A stretch of 64,000 nucleotides of DNA from Flagellimonas profundi. Its GTDB lineage: Bacteria > Bacteroidota > Bacteroidia > Flavobacteriales > Flavobacteriaceae. A program made the position numbers and the translations under genes. Where the stretch lies: NCBI RefSeq assembly GCF_017313275.1, contig NZ_JAFLNM010000001.1, forward strand, positions 310,001 to 374,000, written 5' to 3'. The notes below the pieces were generated by a model. The model had not been told where the DNA came from and made no database searches. It was given only the letters and a program-made list of their open reading frames with translations. Below, one piece after another: positions 46,111 to 56,110 of the stretch. The stretch's first letter is position 1. Every line of letters begins with the position of its first letter.

Positions 46111-47997
46111 TTGATTGTTATGAAGAATATAAAACTCTATTCGATATTGATTGCAGTAATGGCAATCGTACCCATATCTTGTTCTGAAGATTATCTTGAA
46201 ACCAAACCTTTGGACAAAGTTTCCTCGGATGCGACCTGGGGAGATGGAGCACTCTCCGAAGCCTTTGTCTTCGGTGTCTATTCCCATTTAAACTATGGGG
46301 GATTTGAAGAAGAAGGATTGGCTTCATTGACCGATGAGGCCATGTTTACGCACTCCGGAAGGGGTATAAATGTCATCAACGAAGGTACGCTATCCCCAAC
46401 AGGTACTGGGAATGTCAATATTATTCCGCAATGGGACGAGCTTTTTTCGGCAATAAGACAAGCCAACATTGCTATTGCAGAACTTCCCAATGCCACTTTT
46501 GGAGATGATGGCCTCAGGGATCGATTGTTGGGGGAGTCCTATTTTCTTAGAGCCTATTATTACCACCAAGTTGTAAGATATTATGGAAGTTCTCCGATTA
46601 TTGACAAGCCCTATGGACTGGACGAAGACTATGCTATTGCCCGAGGCACCTATGAGGAAAATATCAACTTTATTTTGAGTGATCTCGATCAGGCCATTGC
46701 CTTGCTCAAAGATAAAGGTGCTACACCAGGAAGGGCTTCAGACCTTAGTGCTATGGGCTTGAAATCCAGAGTGCTGTTGTACGCGGCCAGTGACTTAAGG
46801 CACGGTCCCACTGTTTCTGCGCAATCTTCGGCTCATGGAAGCTATGGGAACTTGGAACTGGTAGCCTATACCTCGGGGGACCAAGCATCCCGGTGGAATG
46901 CGGCTAAGGTCGCTTCGAAAGCCTTGTTGGATGCTACCACGGGTTATAAATTGGATTTGTCCGGCCCGGTGAGTCCTGAGGAAGGAGAAGCAAATTATGT
47001 AGCCCTTTCCATGGGAGGTGGCAGTGGAGCTGCAGATGCGGCGGCACATAGCGATATACTTTTTGAAAGGACGCATAGTGCCCTTTATACCGTAGAAAGC
47101 AATTGGCCTCTTGGAGGTATTCACCAAGGTATAAATAACGGTCCCAACGGTTACCACAACTGGGCAGGAAATACTCCTATTCAACAATTGGTCGACGATT
47201 ATGAAATGATGGACGGCTCAAAGTTTGATTGGGAAAATCCAGAACACGCCGCTTCACCTTACACGGACAGGGACCCTAGGTTTTACGCAACGATTCTGTA
47301 TGATGGGGCAGATTGGAAACCTCGACCAAGTGATGTGGTCTCTATTGATCCATACGATCAAATACAAACCGGAACCTATGATGATGGGGCTGGTGGTACC
47401 ATAGCCGGTGTTGACACAAGAAATTCCGTTATAGAGAACTGGAATGGTTCTAGAACCGGATATTACGTGCGTAAATTTATCGACCCCGATCCATCTGTTC
47501 CAGATAATATGTCCAGTGCACAATTGGTACCATGGCCATTCATTCGTTACACGGAGATAGCTTTAAATTATGTGGAAGCCTGTTTGGAAACCGGTGATGA
47601 GGCCGAGGCCATTCTATGGTTGAACCGAATTAGATATAGAGCGGGTATGCCTGCGGTTTCGGCTACCGGAAGTGAACTCGTGGAACTCTACCGCAATGAG
47701 CGAAGAATTGAGTTGGCGTATGAGGAACAACGGTATTTTGATGCCCGTAGATGGTTGATAGCACCAGAAACTTTGGGTAGGGGAATCAAAGTAATCAAGG
47801 TGACTGCCACATTGAAAACAGGAGCTACGCCACACGTACCCTATAGATATGACCCAGAGGTTTATGATTATACCTACAATGTAGTGGACAATACAGAGAA
47901 CGAAACAAGGACATGGGAAGATAAAATGTATTTTATGCCCATTAGTAGAGACGAAATTAACCGTAACGAATTGTTGGTTCAAAACCCTGGTTATTAA
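46111..47997 (+). CDS. SusD/RagB-type surface glycan-binding lipoprotein
   Basis: The 628-residue protein has a lipoprotein signal ending in VPISCSEDYLE (Cys near 24). SusD features are LGESYFLRAYYYHQVVRYYGSSPII (TPR-like helices), ALNYVEACLETGDEAEAILWLNRIR and RNERRIELAYEEQRYFDARRW in part, with a final RDEINRNELLVQNPGY. It forms the lid on the SusC transporter and binds the glycan. The ATG follows the susC stop almost directly, and a strong hairpin ends the unit. Confidence 0.95.
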   Translation: MIVMKNIKLYSILIAVMAIVPISCSEDYLETKPLDKVSSDATWGDGALSEAFVFGVYSHLNYGGFEEEGLASLTDEAMFTHSGRGINVINEGTLSPTGTGNVNIIPQWDELFSAIRQANIAIAELPNATFGDDGLRDRLLGESYFLRAYYYHQVVRYYGSSPIIDKPYGLDEDYAIARGTYEENINFILSDLDQAIALLKDKGATPGRASDLSAMGLKSRVLLYAASDLRHGPTVSAQSSAHGSYGNLELVAYTSGDQASRWNAAKVASKALLDATTGYKLDLSGPVSPEEGEANYVALSMGGGSGAADAAAHSDILFERTHSALYTVESNWPLGGIHQGINNGPNGYHNWAGNTPIQQLVDDYEMMDGSKFDWENPEHAASPYTDRDPRFYATILYDGADWKPRPSDVVSIDPYDQIQTGTYDDGAGGTIAGVDTRNSVIENWNGSRTGYYVRKFIDPDPSVPDNMSSAQLVPWPFIRYTEIALNYVEACLETGDEAEAILWLNRIRYRAGMPAVSATGSELVELYRNERRIELAYEEQRYFDARRWLIAPETLGRGIKVIKVTATLKTGATPHVPYRYDPEVYDYTYNVVDNTENETRTWEDKMYFMPISRDEINRNELLVQNPGY

Positions 47998-48054
47998 TTG
48001 TATGGGTAAAGAATTAGTCCAAACGGTTAGAGTTTGTTAGTTTTAATTACGATA

Positions 48055-48080
48055 GAGTCCTACCTTTAAAGGTAGGACTC
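48055..48080 (+). terminator. Hairpin after SusD
   Basis: A perfect 12-bp stem (GAGTCCTACCTT with AAGGTAGGACTC) has only two unpaired bases between the arms and is followed by TTGCTTT. The T-run is imperfect, so it may allow partial read-through into the FG-GAP gene at 48114 and keep SusCD mRNA more abundant. Confidence 0.7.
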
Positions 48081-48113
48081 TTGCTTTAAGGACTTAGAAA
48101 CAAAATTGATACC

Positions 48114-51100
48114 ATGAAGTATTGTTTGTTATGCGCACTGTTGTTGACCTGTATTGTCGGATGCAATAATAGGGGAGATGGGCCCGTCAAAAATAGCCCT
48201 ACGATATTCCAATCCGTTCCTCCTGAGTCTTCAGGTATCACTTTTCAGAACACTTTACGGGAAGGCCCAAATCTGAATGTTTTGATGTACGAGTATCTGT
48301 ACAATGGGGCAGGTGTGGCGGCAACGGATCTCAATAACGATGGTTTTGTAGACCTTTATTTTACATCCAATGCAGGACCAAATAAATGCTATCTGAACAT
48401 GGGCGGGATGAAATTCAAGGATATTACCGACCAGGCGCATGTAGCGGGCAGAAAAGGACCATGGAAAACAGGTATTACAGCTGCTGATGTCAATGGTGAT
48501 GGAAGAATGGACCTATACCTTTGTTATTCGGGTGCATTGCCCCCTGAAAAGAGAACAAACCAATTGTTCATCAATATGGGAAATGACCCCGACGGGGTAC
48601 CCATTTTTGAAGAACGGGCGAAACAATATGGTCTGGACAGCAATGCATTTAGTAACCAGGGTTATTTTTTTGATTACGACCGTGATGGTGATCTTGATAT
48701 GATTCTTTTGAACCATAATCCAAAATCATTGCCTGTTCTAAACGTTTCCAATACCAAAAGGTTTTTGGAAATGGACGATCCTTTACAGGGAATAAGGCTG
48801 TTTCAGCAAAATAAGGGTCATTTCTCGGATGTAACGGTCGAGGCGGGCATAAGTGGTTCTGCTCTTACTTACGGATTGGGCATCGGCATAGGGGATTTTA
48901 ACGATGATGGTTGGTCCGACTTTTATGTGTCCAATGATTATGCTGTACCGGATTACCTTTATATCAATCAAAAGGACGGAACCTTTGTAAACAGGTTAAC
49001 GGAACAATTGGGCCATACGAGTCATTTCTCCATGGGAAATGATATTGCCGATGTAAATAATGATGGCTTACAGGATATATTCACCCTTGATATGTTGCCA
49101 GAGGACAATCGGCGGCAAAAGCTACTGCTGTCACCGGACAATTATGATAAGTTCGATCTGAATGTCCGAAGTGGTTTTCATTATCAATACATGCGCAATA
49201 TGCTCCAGGTCAACAATGGAAATGGTAGTTTCAGTGAAATTGGACAATTGGCCGGGATTTCTAATACCGATTGGAGTTGGGCAGCCCTTTGGGCGGACTA
49301 TGACAATAATGGTTGGAAAGATCTTTTTGTGACCAATGGGTACCTCCGTGATTACACCAATTTGGACTTTATTGACTATATGGACAATTTTGTACAATCC
49401 AAAGGCAGGCTCAAAAGGAAGGATGTGCTGGAACTTATTGAAAAAATGCCTTCTTCCAAACTTAGTAATTACCTTTTTAGCCATAATGGGACCAATGATT
49501 TTACCAATGCGACCCGCCAATTTGGACTTGATGACCCTGCCAATAGTAATGGAGCTGCCTATGCCGATCTAGACAACGATGGGGATTTGGATTTGGTGGT
49601 CAACAACATAAACAAACCTGCTACCCTATATGTAAATAACACAGAGTCCAAAGACATGCACTTTATACAAATAAAGTTGGAGGGTATTAAGGGCAATACC
49701 CAAGGGATAGGCACAAAGGTCACTCTCTATCAGGATTCTTTACAACAGACCTTAGTTCAAATGCCTACAAGGGGTTACCTATCTACCATATCCCCAATCC
49801 TTCATTTTGGTTTGGGACATAACAAGAAAGTCGATTCCATCAAAGTACGCTGGAATAGTGGGGGCGAGGAAACGATCCTTGAAGTGGAAGCTGATGAATT
49901 AATGATTCTTAAAGAGGAAAATGCCATTCGTGGAACTAAGGATTTCACCGATAAACAAACCTTGTTGACCGAGGTAAAATCTCCTTTAAAGTTTACCGAT
50001 ACATCAAACGATGTGAATGATTTTAAACGTCAGGCCCTACTTATTTCACAATTTTCCCATAAGACACCGGTAATGGCCAAAGGAGATATTAACAATGATG
50101 GCCTGGACGATATATTTATCGGGGGACCCAAAGGAGTACCTGCACAAGTTTTCATGCAAAGGACCGATGGAGGCTTCCAGAAAAATCCAGTGGATGTTTT
50201 TTCGAAGCAAATCGGGTTCCACGATAGTGATGCGGCCATTTTTGATGCCAACAGGGACGGATTTCTTGATATTTATGTGGCCAGTGGAGGATACCATAAT
50301 TTCAGTGGTTCCGATCCAATGTTACAAGATCGTTTGTATCTAGGAAATGGAAAAGGGGAGTTTACCGATGCACAAGGAAACCTACCCAAAATGCCAACGC
50401 AAAGCGGGACCGTGAATGTTGGTGATATTGATGGGGATGGTGACCTGGATATTTTTGTGGGAGGTAGGGTAATTCCTGGAAGGTACCCGGAAAGTCCAAG
50501 AAGCTATATTTTGGAAAATGATGGTAACGCCCATTTTACGGATGTTACGCAAAAGGTGTGTCCCCAATTGAAAAATCCCGGTATGATAACCGATGCCGTT
50601 TGGTTGGACATTGACAAGAATGGAGACGAAGATCTGGTGATTGTCGGCGAATGGATGCCCATCAGTATTTACATGAACAGGTCCGGGGTGCTTACCGAAG
50701 AATCGGATAAGTATATTGACAAAAAATACTATGGTCTATGGAACTCAATAGATGTTGGTGATTTTAATGGGGACGGCTTGCCCGACCTTATGCTGGGCAA
50801 CCTCGGGACCAATTCACAATTCAAGGCATCGGAAGAGGAACCTGCGGAATTATATTATGCAGATTATGATAAAAACGGATCAATTGACCCCATACTCAAT
50901 TTTTACATTCAAGGAAAGGCTTATCCCTACGTCACCCGAAATGAACTATTGGGTCAACTCGCAAATCTTCGCTCACGGTTTACCACCTATGAGAGTTTTG
51001 CAGATGCCACTATGAAGGATATTTTTACGCCCGAAGAGTTGGTAAACTCTACGAAATTGACCGTAGACCATTTGCGTACTTCTTTGTTATTGAGTTCCCC

Positions 51101-51428
51101 GAGTGGTATGTTTTCAATGGCTGAGCTGCCTGAACAAGCACAGTACTCATGTGTGTACAGGTCAGTTATCGAAGACTTTGACCACGATGGAAACCTCGAT
51201 ATATTGTTGTTGGGCAATAATGGGTATTTCAAGCTAAGACTTGGAAAATTTGATGCCAATTATGGAACACTTCTTTTGGGTGATGGCCAAGGGTCTTTCA
51301 GTTATGTTCCACAGACAGAATCCGGTTTACATATCACAGGCGATGTTAGAAGTTCTGTTCTTATGGATCATACACTATTGCTCGGTATTTCAGGAAAGGA
51401 TTTAAAAGCATATGAGTTCAAAAAATAA
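48114..51428 (+). CDS. Large FG-GAP/VCBS-repeat lipoprotein with ASPIC/UnbV domain
   Basis: The 1104-residue lipoprotein (signal ending CIVGCNN, Cys near 17) is made of repeated FG-GAP/VCBS calcium-binding units, e.g. DLNNDGFVDLYFTSN, DVNGDGRMDLYLCYSG, DYDRDGDLDMILLNHN and DIDGDGDLDIFVGG. In its middle is the ASPIC/UnbV segment (GIGTKVTLYQDSLQQ ... HFGLGHNKKVDSIKVRWNSG). It should form one or two beta propellers on the cell surface. Such proteins commonly accompany SusCD pairs in marine Bacteroidota and may bind glycans or proteins. It overlaps the following gene by 17 bp. Confidence 0.88.
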   Translation: MKYCLLCALLLTCIVGCNNRGDGPVKNSPTIFQSVPPESSGITFQNTLREGPNLNVLMYEYLYNGAGVAATDLNNDGFVDLYFTSNAGPNKCYLNMGGMKFKDITDQAHVAGRKGPWKTGITAADVNGDGRMDLYLCYSGALPPEKRTNQLFINMGNDPDGVPIFEERAKQYGLDSNAFSNQGYFFDYDRDGDLDMILLNHNPKSLPVLNVSNTKRFLEMDDPLQGIRLFQQNKGHFSDVTVEAGISGSALTYGLGIGIGDFNDDGWSDFYVSNDYAVPDYLYINQKDGTFVNRLTEQLGHTSHFSMGNDIADVNNDGLQDIFTLDMLPEDNRRQKLLLSPDNYDKFDLNVRSGFHYQYMRNMLQVNNGNGSFSEIGQLAGISNTDWSWAALWADYDNNGWKDLFVTNGYLRDYTNLDFIDYMDNFVQSKGRLKRKDVLELIEKMPSSKLSNYLFSHNGTNDFTNATRQFGLDDPANSNGAAYADLDNDGDLDLVVNNINKPATLYVNNTESKDMHFIQIKLEGIKGNTQGIGTKVTLYQDSLQQTLVQMPTRGYLSTISPILHFGLGHNKKVDSIKVRWNSGGEETILEVEADELMILKEENAIRGTKDFTDKQTLLTEVKSPLKFTDTSNDVNDFKRQALLISQFSHKTPVMAKGDINNDGLDDIFIGGPKGVPAQVFMQRTDGGFQKNPVDVFSKQIGFHDSDAAIFDANRDGFLDIYVASGGYHNFSGSDPMLQDRLYLGNGKGEFTDAQGNLPKMPTQSGTVNVGDIDGDGDLDIFVGGRVIPGRYPESPRSYILENDGNAHFTDVTQKVCPQLKNPGMITDAVWLDIDKNGDEDLVIVGEWMPISIYMNRSGVLTEESDKYIDKKYYGLWNSIDVGDFNGDGLPDLMLGNLGTNSQFKASEEEPAELYYADYDKNGSIDPILNFYIQGKAYPYVTRNELLGQLANLRSRFTTYESFADATMKDIFTPEELVNSTKLTVDHLRTSLLLSSPSGMFSMAELPEQAQYSCVYRSVIEDFDHDGNLDILLLGNNGYFKLRLGKFDANYGTLLLGDGQGSFSYVPQTESGLHITGDVRSSVLMDHTLLLGISGKDLKAYEFKK

Positions 51429-52794
51429 TAATGTTGCCATGGGTAGCCGACATGTTTCCTGGTTTATAGATATCGTTGTCATATTTATTTTGATATCGGG
51501 ATGTTCAACGGATAATAGTAGGGTTTCAGAAACAGAAGTGGTTTTGAAATGGGCGGATATGACCAATCATATTACCCGATACACCCCATCGAACTCACCA
51601 ACATTTGCTTCTAGGGCCTATGCATATATCGCATTGACCATGTATGAATCGGTTGTTCACGGTTTCCCTGATCACAATTCCATGGCAGGTCAATTAAACG
51701 GACTGGATTCTTTACCAAAGCCCGATCTAAAACAGGACTACAATTGGGTCTTGTCCATGAATGCGGCCCAATCACGAATTATCAAGAGTATTTATCAGCA
51801 AACATCCGATGAAAATAAACTAAAGATTGATTCTCTTGAACAGGTAATTTTTGAACATTTCTCCGATACATTGTCCCAAGATCTTGTGGATCGTTCCATA
51901 AACTATGGTGAACGCGTTGCCAATGCTATTTTTGAATGGTCAAAAACAGATGGGGGGCACCGTGGTTATCTGAAAAATTTTGATAAGAACATGGTACATC
52001 CCAATTTCCCAGGCTCATGGAAGCCCCCCTTGTATGCCCAATCCTTTAGTCATTATCCATTACATCCACATTGGGGGGAAAACAGGACTTTTGTTAAAGC
52101 CAATCGGGAAATTCCGGAGCCTTATATGATCCCATACGATACCGTTCCCGGTTCGCCCTACTATAATCAATTTATGGAGGTGTACACAAAAGAACAGACC
52201 TTGACCCGAAAGGAAAAGGAAGCTGCTATTTGGTGGGGAGATGACCCGGATGTTACCTTTACGCCCCCGGGGCATTCCTACTATATAGCGACCCTTGTTG
52301 TGGGAGAGAAAAACCCAGATTTGATCATGGCTTCAGAAGCTTTTGCCAAAACTGCCATGGCCGTGGCAGATGCTTTCATAAAATGTTGGGAGTGGAAATA
52401 CCATTTCTTTTCAGAGCGAGCAAACACTTATATACCAAAATTTATAGATGCTGAATGGGAGTCTTTTTGGCCAGACCCTCCCTTTCCGGCTTTTCCTTCG
52501 GGTCATGCCATCCAAGCGGCATCCGCAGCAACAGTACTTGAAAATACATTTGGTGAACAGTTTGTGTTTACGGACAGAGCCCATGAGGGGCGAGAACGTG
52601 ATGAGGTGAGGGATACGGATTTTGTGGTACGGACATTCGATACATTCTGGGCGTTTGCACAAGAGACTGCAGATTCGAGATTCTACGGTGGAATCCATAC
52701 TCCTCAAGACAATGAGGTTGGACTAGAAATGGGCAAGACTATTGCCAACAATGTTATTGCATTGGAATGGAAAAAGCAAAAGACCGCGAAATGA
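51412..52794 (+). CDS. Vanadium-haloperoxidase/PAP2-like lipoprotein
   Basis: The 460-residue protein has a hydrophobic signal ending in ILISGCST, suggesting a lipoprotein. The PAP2/vanadium-haloperoxidase phosphate (vanadate) site is intact: K-x6-R in KYHFFSERA, PSGH in AFPSGHAIQAASAA, and SR-x5-H-x3-D in SRFYGGIHTPQD. The family includes bromo- and iodoperoxidases and acid phosphatases, and the site alone cannot tell them apart. A second ATG at 51439 is possible. The gene overlaps both neighbours (17 bp before, 4 bp after), which ties it tightly to the two FG-GAP proteins. Confidence 0.85.
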   Translation: MSSKNNNVAMGSRHVSWFIDIVVIFILISGCSTDNSRVSETEVVLKWADMTNHITRYTPSNSPTFASRAYAYIALTMYESVVHGFPDHNSMAGQLNGLDSLPKPDLKQDYNWVLSMNAAQSRIIKSIYQQTSDENKLKIDSLEQVIFEHFSDTLSQDLVDRSINYGERVANAIFEWSKTDGGHRGYLKNFDKNMVHPNFPGSWKPPLYAQSFSHYPLHPHWGENRTFVKANREIPEPYMIPYDTVPGSPYYNQFMEVYTKEQTLTRKEKEAAIWWGDDPDVTFTPPGHSYYIATLVVGEKNPDLIMASEAFAKTAMAVADAFIKCWEWKYHFFSERANTYIPKFIDAEWESFWPDPPFPAFPSGHAIQAASAATVLENTFGEQFVFTDRAHEGRERDEVRDTDFVVRTFDTFWAFAQETADSRFYGGIHTPQDNEVGLEMGKTIANNVIALEWKKQKTAK

Positions 52795-54476
52795 ATCAAA
52801 TAAACAGTAATATATTTTCCATTGTCTTCTTTTTTATAGTAGTAGGAGTCTCTGGGCAAACAATGTTTACGGATGTTACTCAGGATGCCGGGATAGAACA
52901 TGTGTTTCTAGTGTATGAGGGAACTTTTGGTGGCGGGGCCACAGTGTTCGATGTGAACAACGATGGTTTTGAAGATATTTTCATTACCAGTGGTATGTCC
53001 AAAGATGCTCTTTACATCAATAATGGTGATGGAACATTTCTAGATATTTATGATAGGTCGGGGCTGGACATTAGTAAAAACTACGTGACCCAAGGGGCTG
53101 TTAGTGCTGATGTGAATCGTGATGGCCATCGAGACCTCTTTATTACAACGATCAACACTACCGATGGAAGCCAAAAAATCCCGAGGGCAAAAAACTTATT
53201 GTTCCTGAACAATGGTGATTCAACGTTTAGGGATGCTACTGAAGCGTTCGGTCTACAAGACCTAAATTCATTTAGTACCGGACCTAGTTTTGGGGATTTC
53301 AATGCGGATGGTTATCCCGACCTTTACATAGGCAACTACTTTCAAAACTTTGAAGGGAAACTCGGCATAATCAAGGATGCAACCATTGTAAGTGCCAACC
53401 AAACTGCGAAAGGATATCTTCTGATCAATAGAGAAGGAAAAAGATTTGAAAATGTTTACGAGGAATATAATCTCGACCACAAGGGTTTTGGGTTTGGGGG
53501 TGTTTTTACAGACTTTGACAATGATGGGGACCAAGACCTTCTCGTCAATCAAGATTTTGGATATAAAGCCGTACCTAACCTACTATATGAAAATCAATAT
53601 CCCAAAAACCGATTTGAAGATGTGGGTAAGGAAAAGGAAATGGACCTTAAGATCAATGCAATGGGGTCGGCTGTGGGTGATTATGACAATGATGGTGATA
53701 TGGACTATTATGTCACGAACATCAAATTCAACCAATTTATGGTCAATCAAGGTCCAGATGGTGTGTTTGTTGATCGTTCCAAGGAATTGGGTACATACTC
53801 GTTGGCTATAAGTTGGGGAGCCAATTTTGCCGATTTTGATTTGGACGGGGATTTGGACCTATATGTGTCCAACGGAGATCTGAACCCCAATTGTGTCCCT
53901 ATGGGCAATTTTTATTTTGAAAATAATCAAGGGGTTTTTACGGATAAAGGGCGTATGACCAAATCAAATGACTATGGAGTAGGAAGGGGATCTGTTGTTT
54001 TTGATTACGATAACGATGGGGATTTGGATATACTTGTCGTGAACCAAAAGCCCATTTATGAGTATCCTGTGGAATCCACCACAAAACTATTGCGGAACGA
54101 TACTCCCAAAGGTAATTATCTTAAGGTGGTCTTAAACGGTATCTCCGCGGAAAAAAATGGTATCGGTTCAAGGGTGACTGTTGTAAGTGGAGGAAATCGG
54201 ATGATACGGGAAATTGATGGGGGCGGCTCAAGCCATATATCTCAAAACTCTACAATAGCACATTTTGGATTGGGTGAAAATACAAAGGTGGATTCCATAA
54301 TTGTGACATGGACGGGAGGAAAGGAACAATTGATGTTAAATGCGCCCATTAATACTTTGGTAACTCTAGTGGAGCGTCCGGATGATCCTGATTACTTTGT
54401 ATATTTTTTAAGTATCGGACTTGTAGGACTGTTGACATTGCTCCTGATTTATTTCAAAAAACGCAAAAGGGTTTAA
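52791..54476 (+). CDS. CRTAC1-like FG-GAP protein with ASPIC/UnbV domain and C-terminal anchor
   Basis: From the ATG at 52791 (ATGA overlap with the preceding stop) the protein has 561 residues. The earlier start at 52767 would add residues before the signal. A signal peptide is followed by FG-GAP repeats (DVNNDGFEDIFITSG, DFNADGYPDLYIGNY, DFDNDGDQDLLVNQD, DFDLDGDLDLYVSNG) and an ASPIC/UnbV domain (GIGSRVTVVSGGNRM ... HFGLGENTKVDSIIVTW). The C-terminus has one membrane helix (FLSIGLVGLLTLLLIYF) and a basic end, KKRKRV. This would hold the propeller at the inner membrane or in a sorting-type anchor. Confidence 0.87.
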   Translation: MNQINSNIFSIVFFFIVVGVSGQTMFTDVTQDAGIEHVFLVYEGTFGGGATVFDVNNDGFEDIFITSGMSKDALYINNGDGTFLDIYDRSGLDISKNYVTQGAVSADVNRDGHRDLFITTINTTDGSQKIPRAKNLLFLNNGDSTFRDATEAFGLQDLNSFSTGPSFGDFNADGYPDLYIGNYFQNFEGKLGIIKDATIVSANQTAKGYLLINREGKRFENVYEEYNLDHKGFGFGGVFTDFDNDGDQDLLVNQDFGYKAVPNLLYENQYPKNRFEDVGKEKEMDLKINAMGSAVGDYDNDGDMDYYVTNIKFNQFMVNQGPDGVFVDRSKELGTYSLAISWGANFADFDLDGDLDLYVSNGDLNPNCVPMGNFYFENNQGVFTDKGRMTKSNDYGVGRGSVVFDYDNDGDLDILVVNQKPIYEYPVESTTKLLRNDTPKGNYLKVVLNGISAEKNGIGSRVTVVSGGNRMIREIDGGGSSHISQNSTIAHFGLGENTKVDSIIVTWTGGKEQLMLNAPINTLVTLVERPDDPDYFVYFLSIGLVGLLTLLLIYFKKRKRV

Positions 54477-54545
54477 ATATGCGGTGGGTGGATTCAATAA
54501 CCTGCCAATAAAAAAGTACTTAGAAGAATCGCTATTTGATTGCTT

Positions 54546-55742
54546 TTACAAGAATGCTGTGCCATTGCTGGGAACTGTTATAAAATGTGTCAGTTCCAAC
54601 GAAAATTGCTTTTTGTAAGCCTTACGTATTTCGTCAATAAAATTGTCAAGGGCATTCACATGTACTATGTTTAGGGTGCATCCACCAAAACCACCACCTA
54701 CCATGCGAGCTCCAAGTACTTCATTCCAGTCTTTTGAAAAATCAACCAAGAAATCAAGCTCAGGACAGCTTACCTGATATTTATATCGTAACCCCTCATG
54801 GGTTTTGTATAACAATTGTCCAAACTTTTCAAGGTCCTTATTTTTTAAGGCCTCAACAGCTTTTAAAACCCTGGCATTTTCTTCGATGACATAACTGCAC
54901 CGGTTGTATATAGTTTTTCCCAGTTCCTTTTTACATTGATCAAGCAATGATTTGGTCATGTTCCTAAACGTAATCCCATCACCGAATTTATTTTGAAGTA
55001 TGCCCAACCCTTTTTCACATTGCCTTCTTCGAATATTATACTCACTGGAAACTAGATTGTGCGTAATATTGGTGTTCAATAACAGTATACGGTAAGGAGC
55101 AATATCTATTGGGATATATTTAAAATCCAAGGTCATGCAATCCAATAACATTACATGGTCTTTTTTTCCCATTACGGATGCAAATTGATCCATGATACCA
55201 CATTTGGTGCCGACGAAATCGTGTTCTGCAGTTTGGGATAATTTAATGATATCCCATTTTTTCAGCCCAAGTTCAAATAACGCATTCAATCCATAAGCAA
55301 GACCACATTCCAGGGCTGCGGAGGAACTCACCCCCGATCCTGTAGGGAGATGGCTTTCAATAGTGCAATCAAAACCTTTTAATTTGTCGGTGCGCTGTGA
55401 TATTTCATGAAGGACCCCTAATATATAGTTTTCCCATCCATCTTGTTTCTTGGTGATGGAATCCAATTCAAATTCAAGCATATCCCCATACCCCTCACTA
55501 TAGACCCTACAGGTTTTTTCGGTGCCGTTCTTTCCTAATTTAAAAGTAATGGTCTTATCGATTGCAGCAGGTAATACATAACCGTTGTTGTAATCCGTAT
55601 GTTCGCCTATGATATTAATTCTTCCAGGGGATGTGACCGTTAAGTCGGTTTTGAGCTGATTTGAAAAAATATGTTTTTCTATCAAAATTGGATATATAAA
55701 AAAGTCACTTTGAACATCTTTACACTTTAAGTTAACCGACAA
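54546..55742 (-). CDS. galK: Galactokinase
   Basis: The 398-residue GHMP kinase has the galactokinase signature PGRINIIGEHTDYNNGYVLP, the ATP-binding LPTGSGVSSSAALECG and the C-terminal GARMVGGGFGGCTLNI. An Asp in CGIMDQFAS serves as catalytic base. It phosphorylates alpha-galactose at C1 in the cytoplasm, the first committed step of the Leloir pathway. That fits galactose release by the GH2 enzyme in this locus. No galT or galE gene is in the window. Confidence 0.95.
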   Translation of the reverse strand: MSVNLKCKDVQSDFFIYPILIEKHIFSNQLKTDLTVTSPGRINIIGEHTDYNNGYVLPAAIDKTITFKLGKNGTEKTCRVYSEGYGDMLEFELDSITKKQDGWENYILGVLHEISQRTDKLKGFDCTIESHLPTGSGVSSSAALECGLAYGLNALFELGLKKWDIIKLSQTAEHDFVGTKCGIMDQFASVMGKKDHVMLLDCMTLDFKYIPIDIAPYRILLLNTNITHNLVSSEYNIRRRQCEKGLGILQNKFGDGITFRNMTKSLLDQCKKELGKTIYNRCSYVIEENARVLKAVEALKNKDLEKFGQLLYKTHEGLRYKYQVSCPELDFLVDFSKDWNEVLGARMVGGGFGGCTLNIVHVNALDNFIDEIRKAYKKQFSLELTHFITVPSNGTAFL

Positions 55743-56110
55743 AAAGAATTCAACTAAAGTGGGGTTAAACCTTTCCTGTAAATATACTGGATCTATATTG
55801 TTAAAAGATTTCAGGATGTTCCTAAAAAGCAGTTCAAAATTACAAAATACTTACTTTCCTATTGGAAAATAAGATATAAAAATTCTGATTTATAAAAGGG
55901 TCGATTGGTTTTTTTAATAAATAGAATACAGTCTTTGACTGTTTATAACCATAATATCAATATTTGGTCCCAAATTTTATTTGTAGGACCCAAAAAGACT
56001 GGAATCATTACTCGTGAAATAAAAAAATAAGGGGTAAATTGGTTCACATAGATAAATTTTAGGAGACCTTTAATATGTAAAGAGATTCTTTATATTCCAA
56101 AACCTTGATA
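55743..56110. other. Divergent intergenic region between galK and the DUF1080 gene
   Basis: No gene is seen in these 368 AT-rich bases. On the minus strand TAATTTTG (55842 to 55835) could be the galK -7 element. On the plus strand TAAATTTT (56053-56060) could serve the DUF1080 gene. An imperfect inverted repeat (TTTGGTCC at 55963 and GGACCCAAA at 55986-55994) lies between them. No TGAY-N4-RTCA box was seen. Confidence 0.4.
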
